A stretch of 64,000 bases of DNA from Saccharomycopsis phalli (taxonomy: Eukaryota; Ascomycota; Saccharomycetes; Ascoideales; Saccharomycopsidaceae): the NCBI GenBank assembly GCA_020342235.1, contig CP073216.1, positions 434,001 to 498,000 on the forward strand, given 5' to 3'. Below the pieces are notes generated by a model. That model was not told the origin of the DNA. It worked only from the letters and a program-made list of their open reading frames with translations, and did no database searches. Positions 29,252-38,900 of the stretch are shown one piece after another. Position numbers and translations under genes: made by a program. The first letter of the stretch is position 1. Every line of letters starts with the position of its first letter.

Positions 29252-30101
29252 AATGCCACTGGAGCGAGGCAGTCACTTGTAGTACCGTTGTTGTATATGA
29301 TTCCAAAACACCCCAGCTGTAACCTGTAATTGTACTGGCGTATGTTTAGGTCCCTGCAAAAAAAAAAGGAACTTGAATCACGAGCAGGTTGTACATGAAG
29401 GTCAATGCCCAAGGGGAAGCTACATCAGTTTGCCAATTTCCACTGGCTCGGGAACAAGGGGGCGCCCAAACTATCATATATCAAGCCAGGAAATATATTA
29501 CCGATATAATGTGCTGTCCGGGGTGCTGCGCAAGCTCCACTACGCTGTAACCACGCCGCGCCCAGGAAAAATTCCCAGTATCCACAAGAATGCCAATGGA
29601 ATAATATCTACAGACACAAAGCCACAATTGTATCTATTTTTTTTTTCAGTCAGTGGTTGTACGAGCCAGATTCAAGGGCTTTCAATCTTCAATCAAACAA
29701 AATCTTCCCTGGGTACCTGTCGATACATGTCCATGCAGGAATTGGTTGGCCGCATTACCACTGAGGCACCAACGCCAGCCAACTACCATGAGATCGGCAC
29801 TGTGATTCAAACGTTGTAGCCACGAGATCAAGTCTTGTCCTTTTAGTCTCTCGTCCAGCCGGGCCCCATGTTACTGTCTCATGCTGCTTTCATCTTATAT
29901 GCGCTTTGCAAAATACAATCTGGAACACCCTCCATTAACTTGCAGGTTTGGTTCCTGACAGGATTTTCCACATTGTTGTTCCCACTCACGAGCTGCTGCG
30001 CACAGAGTACTGGGACCTGGGGATTTGACTAAACTACGGATCACGATGAAATTATTATATAACTGTGATTCCAGTAATGTGGCTTCCAAGGCTCCGTTGA
30101 T
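29252..30101. other. Divergent intergenic region
   Basis: 850 bp between the divergent ATGs of the 772-aa gene and the DAL5-family transporter, so probably both promoters. A 148-codon open frame at 29373-29819 begins at TTG and has no ATG until near its end; I do not call it a gene. A T-run ending in CAG lies near 29636-29648. Nothing else stands out. Confidence 0.55.
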
Positions 30102-31691
30102 ATGTCCTCACTGAAGAAAATATCGGTACAAAAGTTTGTCCTTGGCAGTGAGCTCGACCATGTGCATACAGACGATGAGATCGTGTACATAAAAGGCCAG
30201 TACATAATAAACCGGGAGTCTGCCGACGGCTTCTTGGACTCAAGTGTGGACAGCAAGTCGTACTTTGAGGCAAAGAAGCAGAAAGTCGCCGAGCTAGCCC
30301 AAGAATACAACATTGATGAGGTCCGGCTCAACCGCAAGATCTTTTGCTGCGTGGTGCTTCCATTCTGCGTGGTATCGTTTATCCACTTTATGACCCGCTT
30401 CTCCATTGCCATAGCCTCCGAGCTTGGTATTAAAGACGACTTGAAGCTCTCCAGCAACCAGTACAATATCGCCACGTCGGTGTTCTTTGTGCCCTATGTC
30501 GTGTTTGAGATATTCTCCAACGTGCTATTAAAGTACGTGCGCCCACACTACTTTATGAGCTTCTACATCTTGATGCTCGGGGTCACCATCTTGTCTACTG
30601 GCTGGGTCAGCAACTTTGGCGGGTTGATTGCCTGCCGCATGTTTGCCGGCTTGTTCCAGTCCAACTCCTCGGCCCTATACTATATTTTGGCCAACTACTA
30701 CCCCAACTACAATGCCCAGAAAGTCTTCACTGCCTACTACTCCGTCGGAAGCATTGGCGGCGTGCTGAGCTACTTGCTCATCAAGATAGCTCGACGTTTC
30801 ACTACGTGGCAGCCTTGGAGATGGCTCTTTGTTATCGAAGGAGCCATCACCATTGTCGTTGCCGTATGCCTCTTTTTTGCCATTGCCGACTTCCCAGAAG
30901 GTGCGCGTTTCTTGGACGACGATGAGACCATCTTCTTGGTGAAAAAGCTCGAGGTCTACTCCGGCCGGTCCGGGTACCAATTGAAAATCTCCTCCAGGGA
31001 CATGCTTTCGGTGCTCAAGGACCCATTGGTATGGGTAGGGACCCTCATTTACTTTGGCGTGCTCACATGCTCCTATGGCTATGGCTTCTTTGAGACCACA
31101 ATTGTCAAGTCTGTCATTTCCACCAAGGCCAACAGCAACATGGAGCTCATGCTTATGGCAGTGCCGTTTATCCTTGCGTTTTTCGTGGCGAACTTTGTTG
31201 CGTTCCTCTCCGATTTGTTTATAATCCGCTCGCCGTTCATTGTGTTTTGCCTATGCGTAGCGTTCATTGGCTATGTTCTAATCGTGATAATGCCTGGCAA
31301 CACCGCCGCAGTCTACACTGGTGTGTGTATTTGTGTCGTCTCCTTCAGCTCGCTTGTGCCTCTAGTCGTTTGCTGGGTCTGCTTGAACTTTGGCGGCCAT
31401 TTACGCAAGAACGTGGCCACGGCTGTGTTGGTGAGTGTCGCGAGCACCTCGGGGATTTTTTCCTCCTACTTGTTTTTGGACAAGGATGCTCCACGATACA
31501 ACACCGGAATCATGTTTAACATTGCGGTGCTCCTCTTCACCCTAGTGTGTGTACTAGTGTACTGCGCGTTGCTCTACACTGCCACCAAAAGGAAAGCCAT
31601 GCCGTCATACAAGCACGAATTCAACAACTTGAGCCTTCGGGAAAAGACCTTTCTTGGGGACAAGAGCCCGTCATTTAAATACATATTTTGA
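30102..31691 (+). CDS. MFS permease, DAL5/TNA1 (anion:cation symporter) family
   Basis: A 529-residue major facilitator with about 12 transmembrane helices, a ~85-residue cytosolic N-terminus and a short C-tail. Family features: LNRKIFCCVVLPFCVVSFIH at helix 1; LSSNQYNIATSVFFVPYVVF at helix 2; GLIACRMFAGLFQSNSS (motif of this clan); YSVGSIGGVLSYLLI; and TWQPWRWLFVIEGAITIVVA, then FPEGARFLDDDE before the central loop. Relatives in S. cerevisiae carry allantoate, nicotinate, pantothenate, biotin or cysteine; the substrate here cannot be told. The ATG is at 30102. It is convergent with the RING gene, with 75 bp between stops. Confidence 0.87.
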   Translation: MSSLKKISVQKFVLGSELDHVHTDDEIVYIKGQYIINRESADGFLDSSVDSKSYFEAKKQKVAELAQEYNIDEVRLNRKIFCCVVLPFCVVSFIHFMTRFSIAIASELGIKDDLKLSSNQYNIATSVFFVPYVVFEIFSNVLLKYVRPHYFMSFYILMLGVTILSTGWVSNFGGLIACRMFAGLFQSNSSALYYILANYYPNYNAQKVFTAYYSVGSIGGVLSYLLIKIARRFTTWQPWRWLFVIEGAITIVVAVCLFFAIADFPEGARFLDDDETIFLVKKLEVYSGRSGYQLKISSRDMLSVLKDPLVWVGTLIYFGVLTCSYGYGFFETTIVKSVISTKANSNMELMLMAVPFILAFFVANFVAFLSDLFIIRSPFIVFCLCVAFIGYVLIVIMPGNTAAVYTGVCICVVSFSSLVPLVVCWVCLNFGGHLRKNVATAVLVSVASTSGIFSSYLFLDKDAPRYNTGIMFNIAVLLFTLVCVLVYCALLYTATKRKAMPSYKHEFNNLSLREKTFLGDKSPSFKYIF

Positions 31692-31766
31692 ACTCATTAG
31701 ATATAGACTTACATACACATCCAAAATACATTATCCCAACAGAAAATTAACCAAACAAAAAACATT

Positions 31767-33323
31767 TTAAACCAATCGCTCCACAATATCCCTACTGTTT
31801 GTGTGGATCGTAGGCTCCAGCGAGTTAGTCACTTCGTTTGAGGTACGTTCCAGCGAGTTTGCTACTTCTTTCGAAATAAGCTCCAGCGAGTTTGCTCCCT
31901 CGTTTGAGGTACGCTCCAGCGAGTTTGCTCCCTCGTTTGAGGTACGCTCCAGCGAGTTTGCTACTTCTTTTGAAATAAACTCCAGCGAATTTGCTACCTC
32001 GTTCGAGGTACTGATCTCAGGCCGCTTCTCAGATTGATGGGTATCACGTGGCTCAGTCTCGGGCACCACTACTGTAGGCGGACTAACCGACGGCACTTCG
32101 TTTGACACAGTTTCCAGAGGATCAGCCGGAGGGGTTTGCGCAGCCTGTGCCTGGATATCACTGAATTTGGATACGACCACGCAGTCCACCAAGTGCTGCT
32201 TCTTGATCCCCATCAAGCGCCAAAAGAGCCGGTATTTCCAGGTATAGAGCTCGGTCTCCACCTTGAGCCGGGAAATCTCCTCCAACTCCGGGTGGGAAAC
32301 CAACGCCTCTGCGGCACGCTGTGACACTGGCCGCGTCGCGTCGAGATACTCATTGTAAGTCTGTAGCAACATCCCGTTGCGCTGCATGGCTGCGGCCTCA
32401 GAACGGGCAGTTTGGTTATTCTGCTCTGTTTCACGGAGCTGGTCCACCTCTTCGGGGGTAAGCAAGTCCTGGGACGTCACCTGGCCACTCGGCTGTTCTC
32501 CCTCGGCGACTTTGGATTTCAAGTAGTAGTCTCTTTTGCAAAGCGGACAGCACGCCTTTCTGTTGGAGAGCCACGGGTCGACACACGACTGGTGGAACAC
32601 GTGCCCACAGATCAACCCCCGGACCTTTTCCTGGCTCTCAAACTCCTCGAGGCAAATGGCACATGAGCCCGAGTTGAAGTGCGGCGTCTCCAGGTTTTCT
32701 GGCGGCTGGTGCACCGAGACTTCGGTCCGGGCCGTGTGTATTGATGCGGCGTCGCCCATCTCCAGAAGATCGATCTCGTCGCTCTGTAGTTTTGCTGGCA
32801 TGGTGCCCTTGTCAAGGTCCTTGTTTTCGGAGTACTGGATCTTCTTGTGGATATCTCGTTCCAAGGCGTCCTTCTCGGCACCACCGTCCAACCAGTCCTG
32901 GTACGTTCGCTCGGGGAACAAGTACTCCAATTCTTCGGGGGTAAGACGGAACCGCTTCGAGAACTTGCTCGGACCCTGCCTGAGACGTCCACCTGCTAGC
33001 CGGGCATCAAATATGCCGAGGTGTCTTCGGTGCGTCATACCATTGTAGAGCAACTCCGACGATATGCCACGAAGCTCTGGAGACTGCGACTCCAGGAAGA
33101 GCATACCGACGCGGGAGCGGATGAAGTAGCGGAGCGAGAAGAAGAAGAAGAGAGCGGCGATGAAAATGCCAATTATCACTGCCAAGTAGAAGAGCGCCTG
33201 CGACGGCTTGTTCGCGGCTAGCCCCAGACCAAAGTTGACAGTTTGTCCCAGAGGAGTCCCCGTCAGTTGTATGAACAGCATCGTGGACAGCATGGAAGCC
33301 ACGGATGTGGATGGGGTAGACAT
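31767..33323 (-). CDS. Membrane-anchored RING-H2 ubiquitin ligase with C-terminal 11-aa repeats
   Basis: 518 residues. One transmembrane helix (about residues 42-66, LAVIIGIFIAALFFFFSLRY) follows a short N-terminus. A conserved-looking region has RLTPEELEYLFPERTYQDWL. A C3H2C3 RING lies near residues 220-263 (CAICLEEF, CGHVFHQSCVDPWL, CCPLCKRDY), so E3 activity at an internal membrane is inferred. After a helical region the C-terminal ~65 residues are about six 11-residue repeats (N-S-L-E-R-T-S-N-E-G-A type), encoded by a 33-bp minisatellite. I do not recognise a named S. cerevisiae orthologue; it is not Tul1, which is much longer with many helices. Confidence 0.8.
   Translation of the reverse strand: MSTPSTSVASMLSTMLFIQLTGTPLGQTVNFGLGLAANKPSQALFYLAVIIGIFIAALFFFFSLRYFIRSRVGMLFLESQSPELRGISSELLYNGMTHRRHLGIFDARLAGGRLRQGPSKFSKRFRLTPEELEYLFPERTYQDWLDGGAEKDALERDIHKKIQYSENKDLDKGTMPAKLQSDEIDLLEMGDAASIHTARTEVSVHQPPENLETPHFNSGSCAICLEEFESQEKVRGLICGHVFHQSCVDPWLSNRKACCPLCKRDYYLKSKVAEGEQPSGQVTSQDLLTPEEVDQLRETEQNNQTARSEAAAMQRNGMLLQTYNEYLDATRPVSQRAAEALVSHPELEEISRLKVETELYTWKYRLFWRLMGIKKQHLVDCVVVSKFSDIQAQAAQTPPADPLETVSNEVPSVSPPTVVVPETEPRDTHQSEKRPEISTSNEVANSLEFISKEVANSLERTSNEGANSLERTSNEGANSLELISKEVANSLERTSNEVTNSLEPTIHTNSRDIVERLV
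31819..32010 (-). repeat. 33-bp coding minisatellite in the RING gene
   Basis: Plus-strand units start AGCGAGTTTGCT at 31819, 31852, 31885, 31918, 31951 and 31984. Two alternating kinds occur, one coding ERTSNEGA-like and one coding EFISKEVA-like residues. The unit is a multiple of three, so copy number can change without breaking the frame. Confidence 0.9.
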
Positions 33324-33649
33324 TTTGTGCTGGGGTTTTTTTTTTTTGGATCCTTCAAAATGCGCTAGTATTGCTTTATATACAAAGGCTCAGCCTGAAT
33401 GCAAAGGATGGGCGTTTCAGTGAATATTCGACAAGGTAAGAAGCACTTCAACGGAACAACAGGAAAATACTCATCCAATCTCGACCCGCGCTTAATGTCT
33501 CAACTCTGACAGATTCCCTCCCCAACTGTGGTTTTTTTACAAGTCTTGCGGAAGCAATTTCTCCCTCACCCCTTCGTTTCCGCATACAGCCGTGGCCAAG
33601 ATCATGCAACAGCTACGTCATACTACAGGGAAACCTTAATCTCTTGCGT
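33324..33649. other. Intergenic between RING gene start and MAG1 stop
   Basis: 326 bp with a short T/A-run near 33337-33348; promoter of the RING gene and 3' end of MAG1. No other feature seen. Confidence 0.5.
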
Positions 33650-34651
33650 TTATTCGCTACTAAGAACCTTGATATTGGTACTGCTGAGCCCCCAGAGTGC
33701 CAACATATATACCGTCCGGTACGGCTTGAACCGGCCGGCCGCATGGAGCATATACTGCTCGTGAACGGGCAGCCAGCTCCGCTTCAGCTTAGTCTTCTTT
33801 CCTGTCCATTTACACTTGAAATTAGGGTCGATTTGCACTTGTGCCTTAATCTCCTCAAAGAGCACTGCCCGGTCCTTGAGATACCCAGCCGAGCCTCTGG
33901 CTACTGCAAGGTCACCCGGTGCAAACACATCTAGCCTCTTTAGGCCAAACACCAAGAACATTTGCGCGGACCATTCGCCAATGCCTTTTAATGAAACCAA
34001 TTTTTCAGTGATATCTTCGTCGCTGGCATGGAGCAAAAATTCCACCAAGCCGTCGTTCCGTTCAAACTCCTCGGCCACACATTTAAGGTACTCCGACTTC
34101 CGCCCGGAGCATCCTGCACTACGTAGATCTTCCATGGAGACATTGAGAAAAAACCTGGGAACGGGGAACTGCTCGCCGTTAGGATCGCTGAGCTTGTTCA
34201 CTTTCATCAAGATTGAGTTTGCCGCAGCCCCAGATACTTGCTGGGCAATCAAGCCTCTACAAAGAGCCTGGAAAAAATACTGCTTGAGGAGCGCCTGCCC
34301 GGTTGCACGATCCTCCATGTATATTTTCATGCAGTACTCGAGATCGTCCAGGGTCAAGACAGACTTGAGCTCAAAACTCGGGAAGCTGCCATTGTCAAAC
34401 ACAGGAAACAAGCTGATGTCAACGTCCAAGACAGAGCCCACTCCCTTGACAAATTCCAGTGTGTACTTTTTCGAGAACCGATCAAGGAGTTGCTGCTTAT
34501 CGTAGTGGAAGCGAGGCTCGGCCACAAGAGCAGCCTCTCGGCTTGGCTTGACGCTTTTCCGAGGAGCCTTGGCGACTTTGGACTTGGCAGCAGCGGCTTT
34601 CAGGCCGTTTGAGACTGCCAGGGTCATGGACCTTGTAATTCGGGTGGACAT
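33650..34651 (-). CDS. MAG1: 3-methyladenine DNA glycosylase (Mag1 family)
   Basis: A 333-residue HhH-GPD glycosylase that removes alkylated bases to start base excision repair. The family core: ALCRGLIAQQVSGAAANSI, then LRSAGCSGRKSEYLKCVAEE, the helix-hairpin-helix LVSLKGIGEWSAQMFLVFGL, and FAPGDLAVARG, where the Asp of APGD is the catalytic acid. A basic insert and FKPYRTVYMLALWGL end the domain. The start taken is the ATG at 34651 (M-S-T-R-I-T-R-S); an in-frame ATG at 34699 would add 16 hydrophobic residues (MYGYVIWLLFNLAYQP) and put the coding start only 10 bp from a PACE-like site, so it is less likely. It is divergent from DDI1, as in S. cerevisiae. Confidence 0.88.
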   Translation of the reverse strand: MSTRITRSMTLAVSNGLKAAAAKSKVAKAPRKSVKPSREAALVAEPRFHYDKQQLLDRFSKKYTLEFVKGVGSVLDVDISLFPVFDNGSFPSFELKSVLTLDDLEYCMKIYMEDRATGQALLKQYFFQALCRGLIAQQVSGAAANSILMKVNKLSDPNGEQFPVPRFFLNVSMEDLRSAGCSGRKSEYLKCVAEEFERNDGLVEFLLHASDEDITEKLVSLKGIGEWSAQMFLVFGLKRLDVFAPGDLAVARGSAGYLKDRAVLFEEIKAQVQIDPNFKCKWTGKKTKLKRSWLPVHEQYMLHAAGRFKPYRTVYMLALWGLSSTNIKVLSSE

Positions 34652-34709
34652 TGGTTGGTAAGCCAAATTGAAAAGCAGCCAAATTACATAACCGTACATT
34701 TCTCCACAT

Positions 34710-34718
34710 CTTGCCACC
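34710..34718 (-). promoter_or_regulatory. PACE-like (Rpn4) site in the shared MAG1-DDI1 promoter
   Basis: The minus strand reads GGTGGCAAG, one base from the Rpn4 consensus GGTGGCAAA. It lies 42 bp before the DDI1 ATG and 58 bp before the MAG1 ATG. In S. cerevisiae this divergent pair shares a damage-inducible promoter that responds to Rpn4. The site here is a sequence match only. Confidence 0.6.
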
Positions 34719-34760
34719 CTAGGTTCCTATAAAAGACGTTGCAAGAAGGTGTCAAGCAAC

Positions 34761-35978
34761 ATGAAATTGACAGTAAATATAGAGCTGTCAGGGGAGATTG
34801 TGAATGTCGAAATCCCAAGCGACATGTCTTTGGAGGGCTTTAAAGCCTACGTGGAGGCCGAGACTGGAGTCCTGCCTCAAAGCCAGATACTCGTGCTCAA
34901 TGGCAAGGAATTGACGGGACCCAATGATGCCACTTTGGACAGTTTGCAGTTCAAGGAGCATGATTTGATCTTGTTGCGCAGCCATTCTCCCACAGTCAGC
35001 CAGCCCCAAAATGATGCGGCCGAGTTGGCTAGACAGCGATTACTTGGCGAGGCGAATTTGCACAACACATTGCCACCAGGCAGCGAGAGGCTACTCCATG
35101 ATCCGCAAATGTTCAAGCAGTGGTTTGACGAGTTTGCGAAAAACGGCGACACCAACAGCGAGCTACAACGACTCCAAGGCGATCCGGACGACCCTGAGAA
35201 CCAGCGGCGGATCATGGAGTTGATTCAGCAGGAGCAGATCGACGAGAACATGCGCAATGCCCTAGAATACTCTCCTGAGTCGTTTGCGTCCGTGACAATG
35301 TTGTACGTGAACGTGGAGCTCAACGGACACAAGGTACAGGCATTTATTGACTCTGGGGCCAAGATCACGGTGTTGCTGTCACGTTTGGCCGAGGAGTGCG
35401 GGGTCAGCAGATTGATTGATAAGCGGTTTAAAGCTGTTCTCATGGGCGTAGGAACCAGCGAGACAGTAGGAAGAATCCATTCTGCACAGCTCAAGGTCGG
35501 CAAGAATTTTTACACTTGCAGTTTCACAGTGGCTGACATTGCCGAGGACTTGATTGTCGGCTTGGATATGTTGAAACGGCACCGTGGCGTGATTGACCTA
35601 GGTTCAGACACTCTTGTGCTAGGTGGGGATAAGATCCCGTTTTTGGGCGAAGCAGACATGCCAAAGCGTGGATTTGACAACCCTGAGGAGATGGAAAGGG
35701 CAATGAAACAAAAGGGTAATGAGGCAAAGGGCAACGTTCTAGGAAGTGGGCTTGGTAGCAACATTTTCCTGCCAAATGCTTCCGCCGAGTCGCTGAACAA
35801 AAAGGCAAAAACCGCAACAAACGCAGGACTTGCCGCCATCAACCGAAGCGCATCCAAGTTCCCCGAGGCAACCATCACACAATTGACCCTGCTTGGCTTC
35901 ACAAAAGAACAGGTTATATCGGCCTTGGAAGCTGCAAACGGCAACGCTGACGTGGCCGCATCCATGTTGTTTCAGTAA
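34761..35978 (+). CDS. DDI1: Ddi1: UBL-UBA shuttle with retropepsin-like protease domain
   Basis: 405 residues with the full family layout: N-terminal ubiquitin-like domain (1-75), helical domain, aspartic protease-like domain (about 180-290) with the active-site F-I-D-S-G-A motif and GVGTSETVGRIHSAQLKVG, and a C-terminal UBA domain (about 365-405, LGFTKEQVISALEAANGNAD). It acts as a proteasome shuttle and cleaves ubiquitin-rich substrates. This is the host gene of the Ddi1 family, not a retroelement. CTG codon 206 lies at the Ser of the conserved T-I-M-S motif; codons 9 and 377 are also CTG. The ATG is at 34761. The stop lies 18 bp from the RAD26 stop. Confidence 0.94.
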   Translation: MKLTVNIELSGEIVNVEIPSDMSLEGFKAYVEAETGVLPQSQILVLNGKELTGPNDATLDSLQFKEHDLILLRSHSPTVSQPQNDAAELARQRLLGEANLHNTLPPGSERLLHDPQMFKQWFDEFAKNGDTNSELQRLQGDPDDPENQRRIMELIQQEQIDENMRNALEYSPESFASVTMLYVNVELNGHKVQAFIDSGAKITVLLSRLAEECGVSRLIDKRFKAVLMGVGTSETVGRIHSAQLKVGKNFYTCSFTVADIAEDLIVGLDMLKRHRGVIDLGSDTLVLGGDKIPFLGEADMPKRGFDNPEEMERAMKQKGNEAKGNVLGSGLGSNIFLPNASAESLNKKAKTATNAGLAAINRSASKFPEATITQLTLLGFTKEQVISALEAANGNADVAASMLFQ

Positions 35979-35996
35979 TATACATTGTATTATACA

Positions 35997-38900
35997 CTAT
36001 AGATCCTTGAACTCGCTCTTGAGCTCCCAGCCAGACTTTTCCTTGTTCCATGTAGCAATCTCCCGCAATATCATGCGCACCAACTTGATATCGGCCTCAT
36101 TGCTCAACTTGATGTTCAAATGTACAATGATCTCACCAGACTTGGCAAAACCATCGCCCTTGGCCTCAAGGTAGCTCCGCACTCTACTTATAATGTCTTC
36201 CTTGTGGTCCACCAAATCTTGGTTGAAGTTTTTACTCACAATCGGCTTCTCAGCAGGCTCTTCCACCGACTCCGGAACCACCGTTTGCAGCGCGGTTTGC
36301 GCAAGCTTCTTGAAAATGGCCGCCGACGAAAACTCACTGTTCTTATTCACCGACTTCTTCACCACTCGGCCAGCACTTCCAAACTTCCCCGTCCATGTAG
36401 GTACGCCAATACGCCTCTGCTTGGCCCGCGACGCTTTCAAGTTCTTGACTGCTTCTGCAGCAATCTTTTCAGCTTCCCTTTGAATAATCGAGTCCTTCTT
36501 CATGACTGCATTGTCCACACCATCTTTTTGAAGACTAGCCTGTATACCTGTTGCCTCTAGTAAATTCCCAAGAACCCTATCTTCCTCCTTGGCACCCTGT
36601 GACTTTTGCTCAACAGCCTCGTTTTCGTCACCGCCTTCTCCCGTATTAAACTTTTCAAGTGCATGTATCCCGTTGATCTTGGCCACTTCCTCAAAATCAT
36701 CAGTTTGCTTCTTTACCTTTTTGTTTTTAGGTTTCAGTCTGGGGTTTCGACTGTAGGACTCCCCATCTTCATCATTGTCTCCATACGTAAACAAGTCATT
36801 CAACTCGTTCATTTTGAACACCCGCTTTTGATTCGGATCCTTCAAGACCTTGTTACTCAAGAATTGCTTGAATATTTGCCGCTGGTATATCTTCTCCTCT
36901 ATCGTGCCCTTGGTCATTAGCCGATAAATCACCACATCCTTTTGTTGACCCAATCTCCAGGCTCGTTCCCGGGCCTGGATATCCGTTGAAGGATTCCAGT
37001 CTGGATCAAATATAATCACCCGATCAGCACCAATCAAGTTCACACCCAATCCGCCAACACGAGTAGTAAGCAAAAACAAGTGGATATCCTTATTGTTATT
37101 GAAATCATCCATCAACTCTTGCCGAATCTTTATTGGCGTGGTGCCGTCCATTCTTAAATAATTCACTGCCCCATCTTCCAAACGATTGGTGAAGCTTTCT
37201 AAAATATTCAACATCTGCCTTGTCTGAGTAAACAACAATATCTTATGGCCTTCAGACTTCCAAAGAGTTATCAATGCCTTGAGAACCTGTAACTTACCAG
37301 ATAACTCAGGGTCTCCAAAGTTCTTCTTGGCACTAGCCTCAGGTTTGCCATTCAACAACAACAAATCAGGATGATTACATATCTTCTTCAAAATATCAAT
37401 ACCATAGAGCGCATGCTTCTTGCCATCTAATATCGAGGCAGTGTCTGTGGATTTGAGGAAATCAAGGTACTTCTTCTCCTGGAACTGGGTTAACTTACAA
37501 AAGAGCACCATCTCAGTCTTCTTGGGTAAGTCCTTTGCAACGTCAGTCTTTAATCTTCTCAATAAATACGGAGTTATCAAATTTTTTAGAGCAATGGCAC
37601 AGTTTAACGAAGTCTGAACCTGCATGTTGGAAGCATTGGCATACCCTCCCATGTTAATTGGCACCACAAACTCCGTTTGGAAAATAGGTAACGTGCCTAG
37701 TTTCCCTGGGTAAACAAAATCAAATAAACTCCATAGTTCAGTTAGATTGTTCTGGATAGGAGTCCCAGATAAAATGATTTTATGTGGAGTCCTTACCCGT
37801 TTAGCAGTAAGTGATATTTCTGCATTGGGGTTACGGATCTTATGCCCCTCATCCAACACAGCATATCCCCAGGTATGCTTGAGAAGGTGCTTTGAATATA
37901 TCTTCAATCCAGCATATGTCGTAATAATAACATGTCCCAGGTTGAATACGTTCTCCACCAAGGCACCTATCTTCAGCTGCATAGCGGTGGATGCCAATTG
38001 CTTTTTAATTTTATTGTCTTCGTCATCATCTTCTGCCAATTCATACAAGTCGCTGTTCAAATCTTTCAGTTTATTGTTCAGCATACCCGATCCAATGGCA
38101 TGAAGGATCACCACCCTAAATAGGGGGTACCAGCTATGGAACTCACTGACCCACTGTCTCATGACAGTGGACGGACACACAATTAGCACAGGCTTTGTGA
38201 GCTTGCCACTGAAATGTAAAGAAGACAAGAACGCAATTACTTGAATGGTTTTCCCTAATCCCATTTCATCACCAATTATTCCCCCCACCTTTTGAGAGTA
38301 TAGCTCCCATAACCACTGGACACAGGTCTTTTGATAATCAAAGAGCTTGGAATATATCTGCCCGGGAACCTTGAAGCTTTCGTTCAAAACCGCGTCCGGG
38401 AAAGAGGTGTCTATTAGATAATCATTGTTGTACTTCTTTTTCAATTCTCTGACTCTGATCTTATATAGACTCTCATTACCATCGTCGATATTCTTGGCAT
38501 CCTCCCAAGACTCTGTCAATTCCTCTATTACACCTTCGTTGTTTGCATCATTTTCATTATACTCATCATCCTCATTGTATTCATCATCTTCATCGATGTA
38601 TTCTTCCTCACTAACTTCCTTAACACTATCAGCTTCTTCAGTGAGACCATTTGCTGAAGACTCATCCAACTTGAACGAGCTGGAATTTCCAAACGCAGTG
38701 ATCTTTCCTGTGCGCATCAAATACTCATTTTCCGTCTCATCGGGCAATCTTTCTGTTTCCAGGACATCCTCTTCTGCCGCTTTTACAAGCCGTTCACTTT
38801 GCCTCTGCATCACATCATCTATCTCACGTTGCAACAGTTTCTTATCCCTCTCCTCGAGATCCTTAATCTGCTTAGTGATATAAGTCTTCTCGGAAATTTT

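Noticed and set aside
29373-29819. 148-codon open frame in the gap before the DAL5-type gene
   Set aside because: Begins at TTG with no usable ATG and has no recognisable feature.
35290-35630. Retroviral-type protease domain as a viral relic
   Set aside because: It is the normal retropepsin-like domain of the host Ddi1 protein, between UBL and UBA domains.
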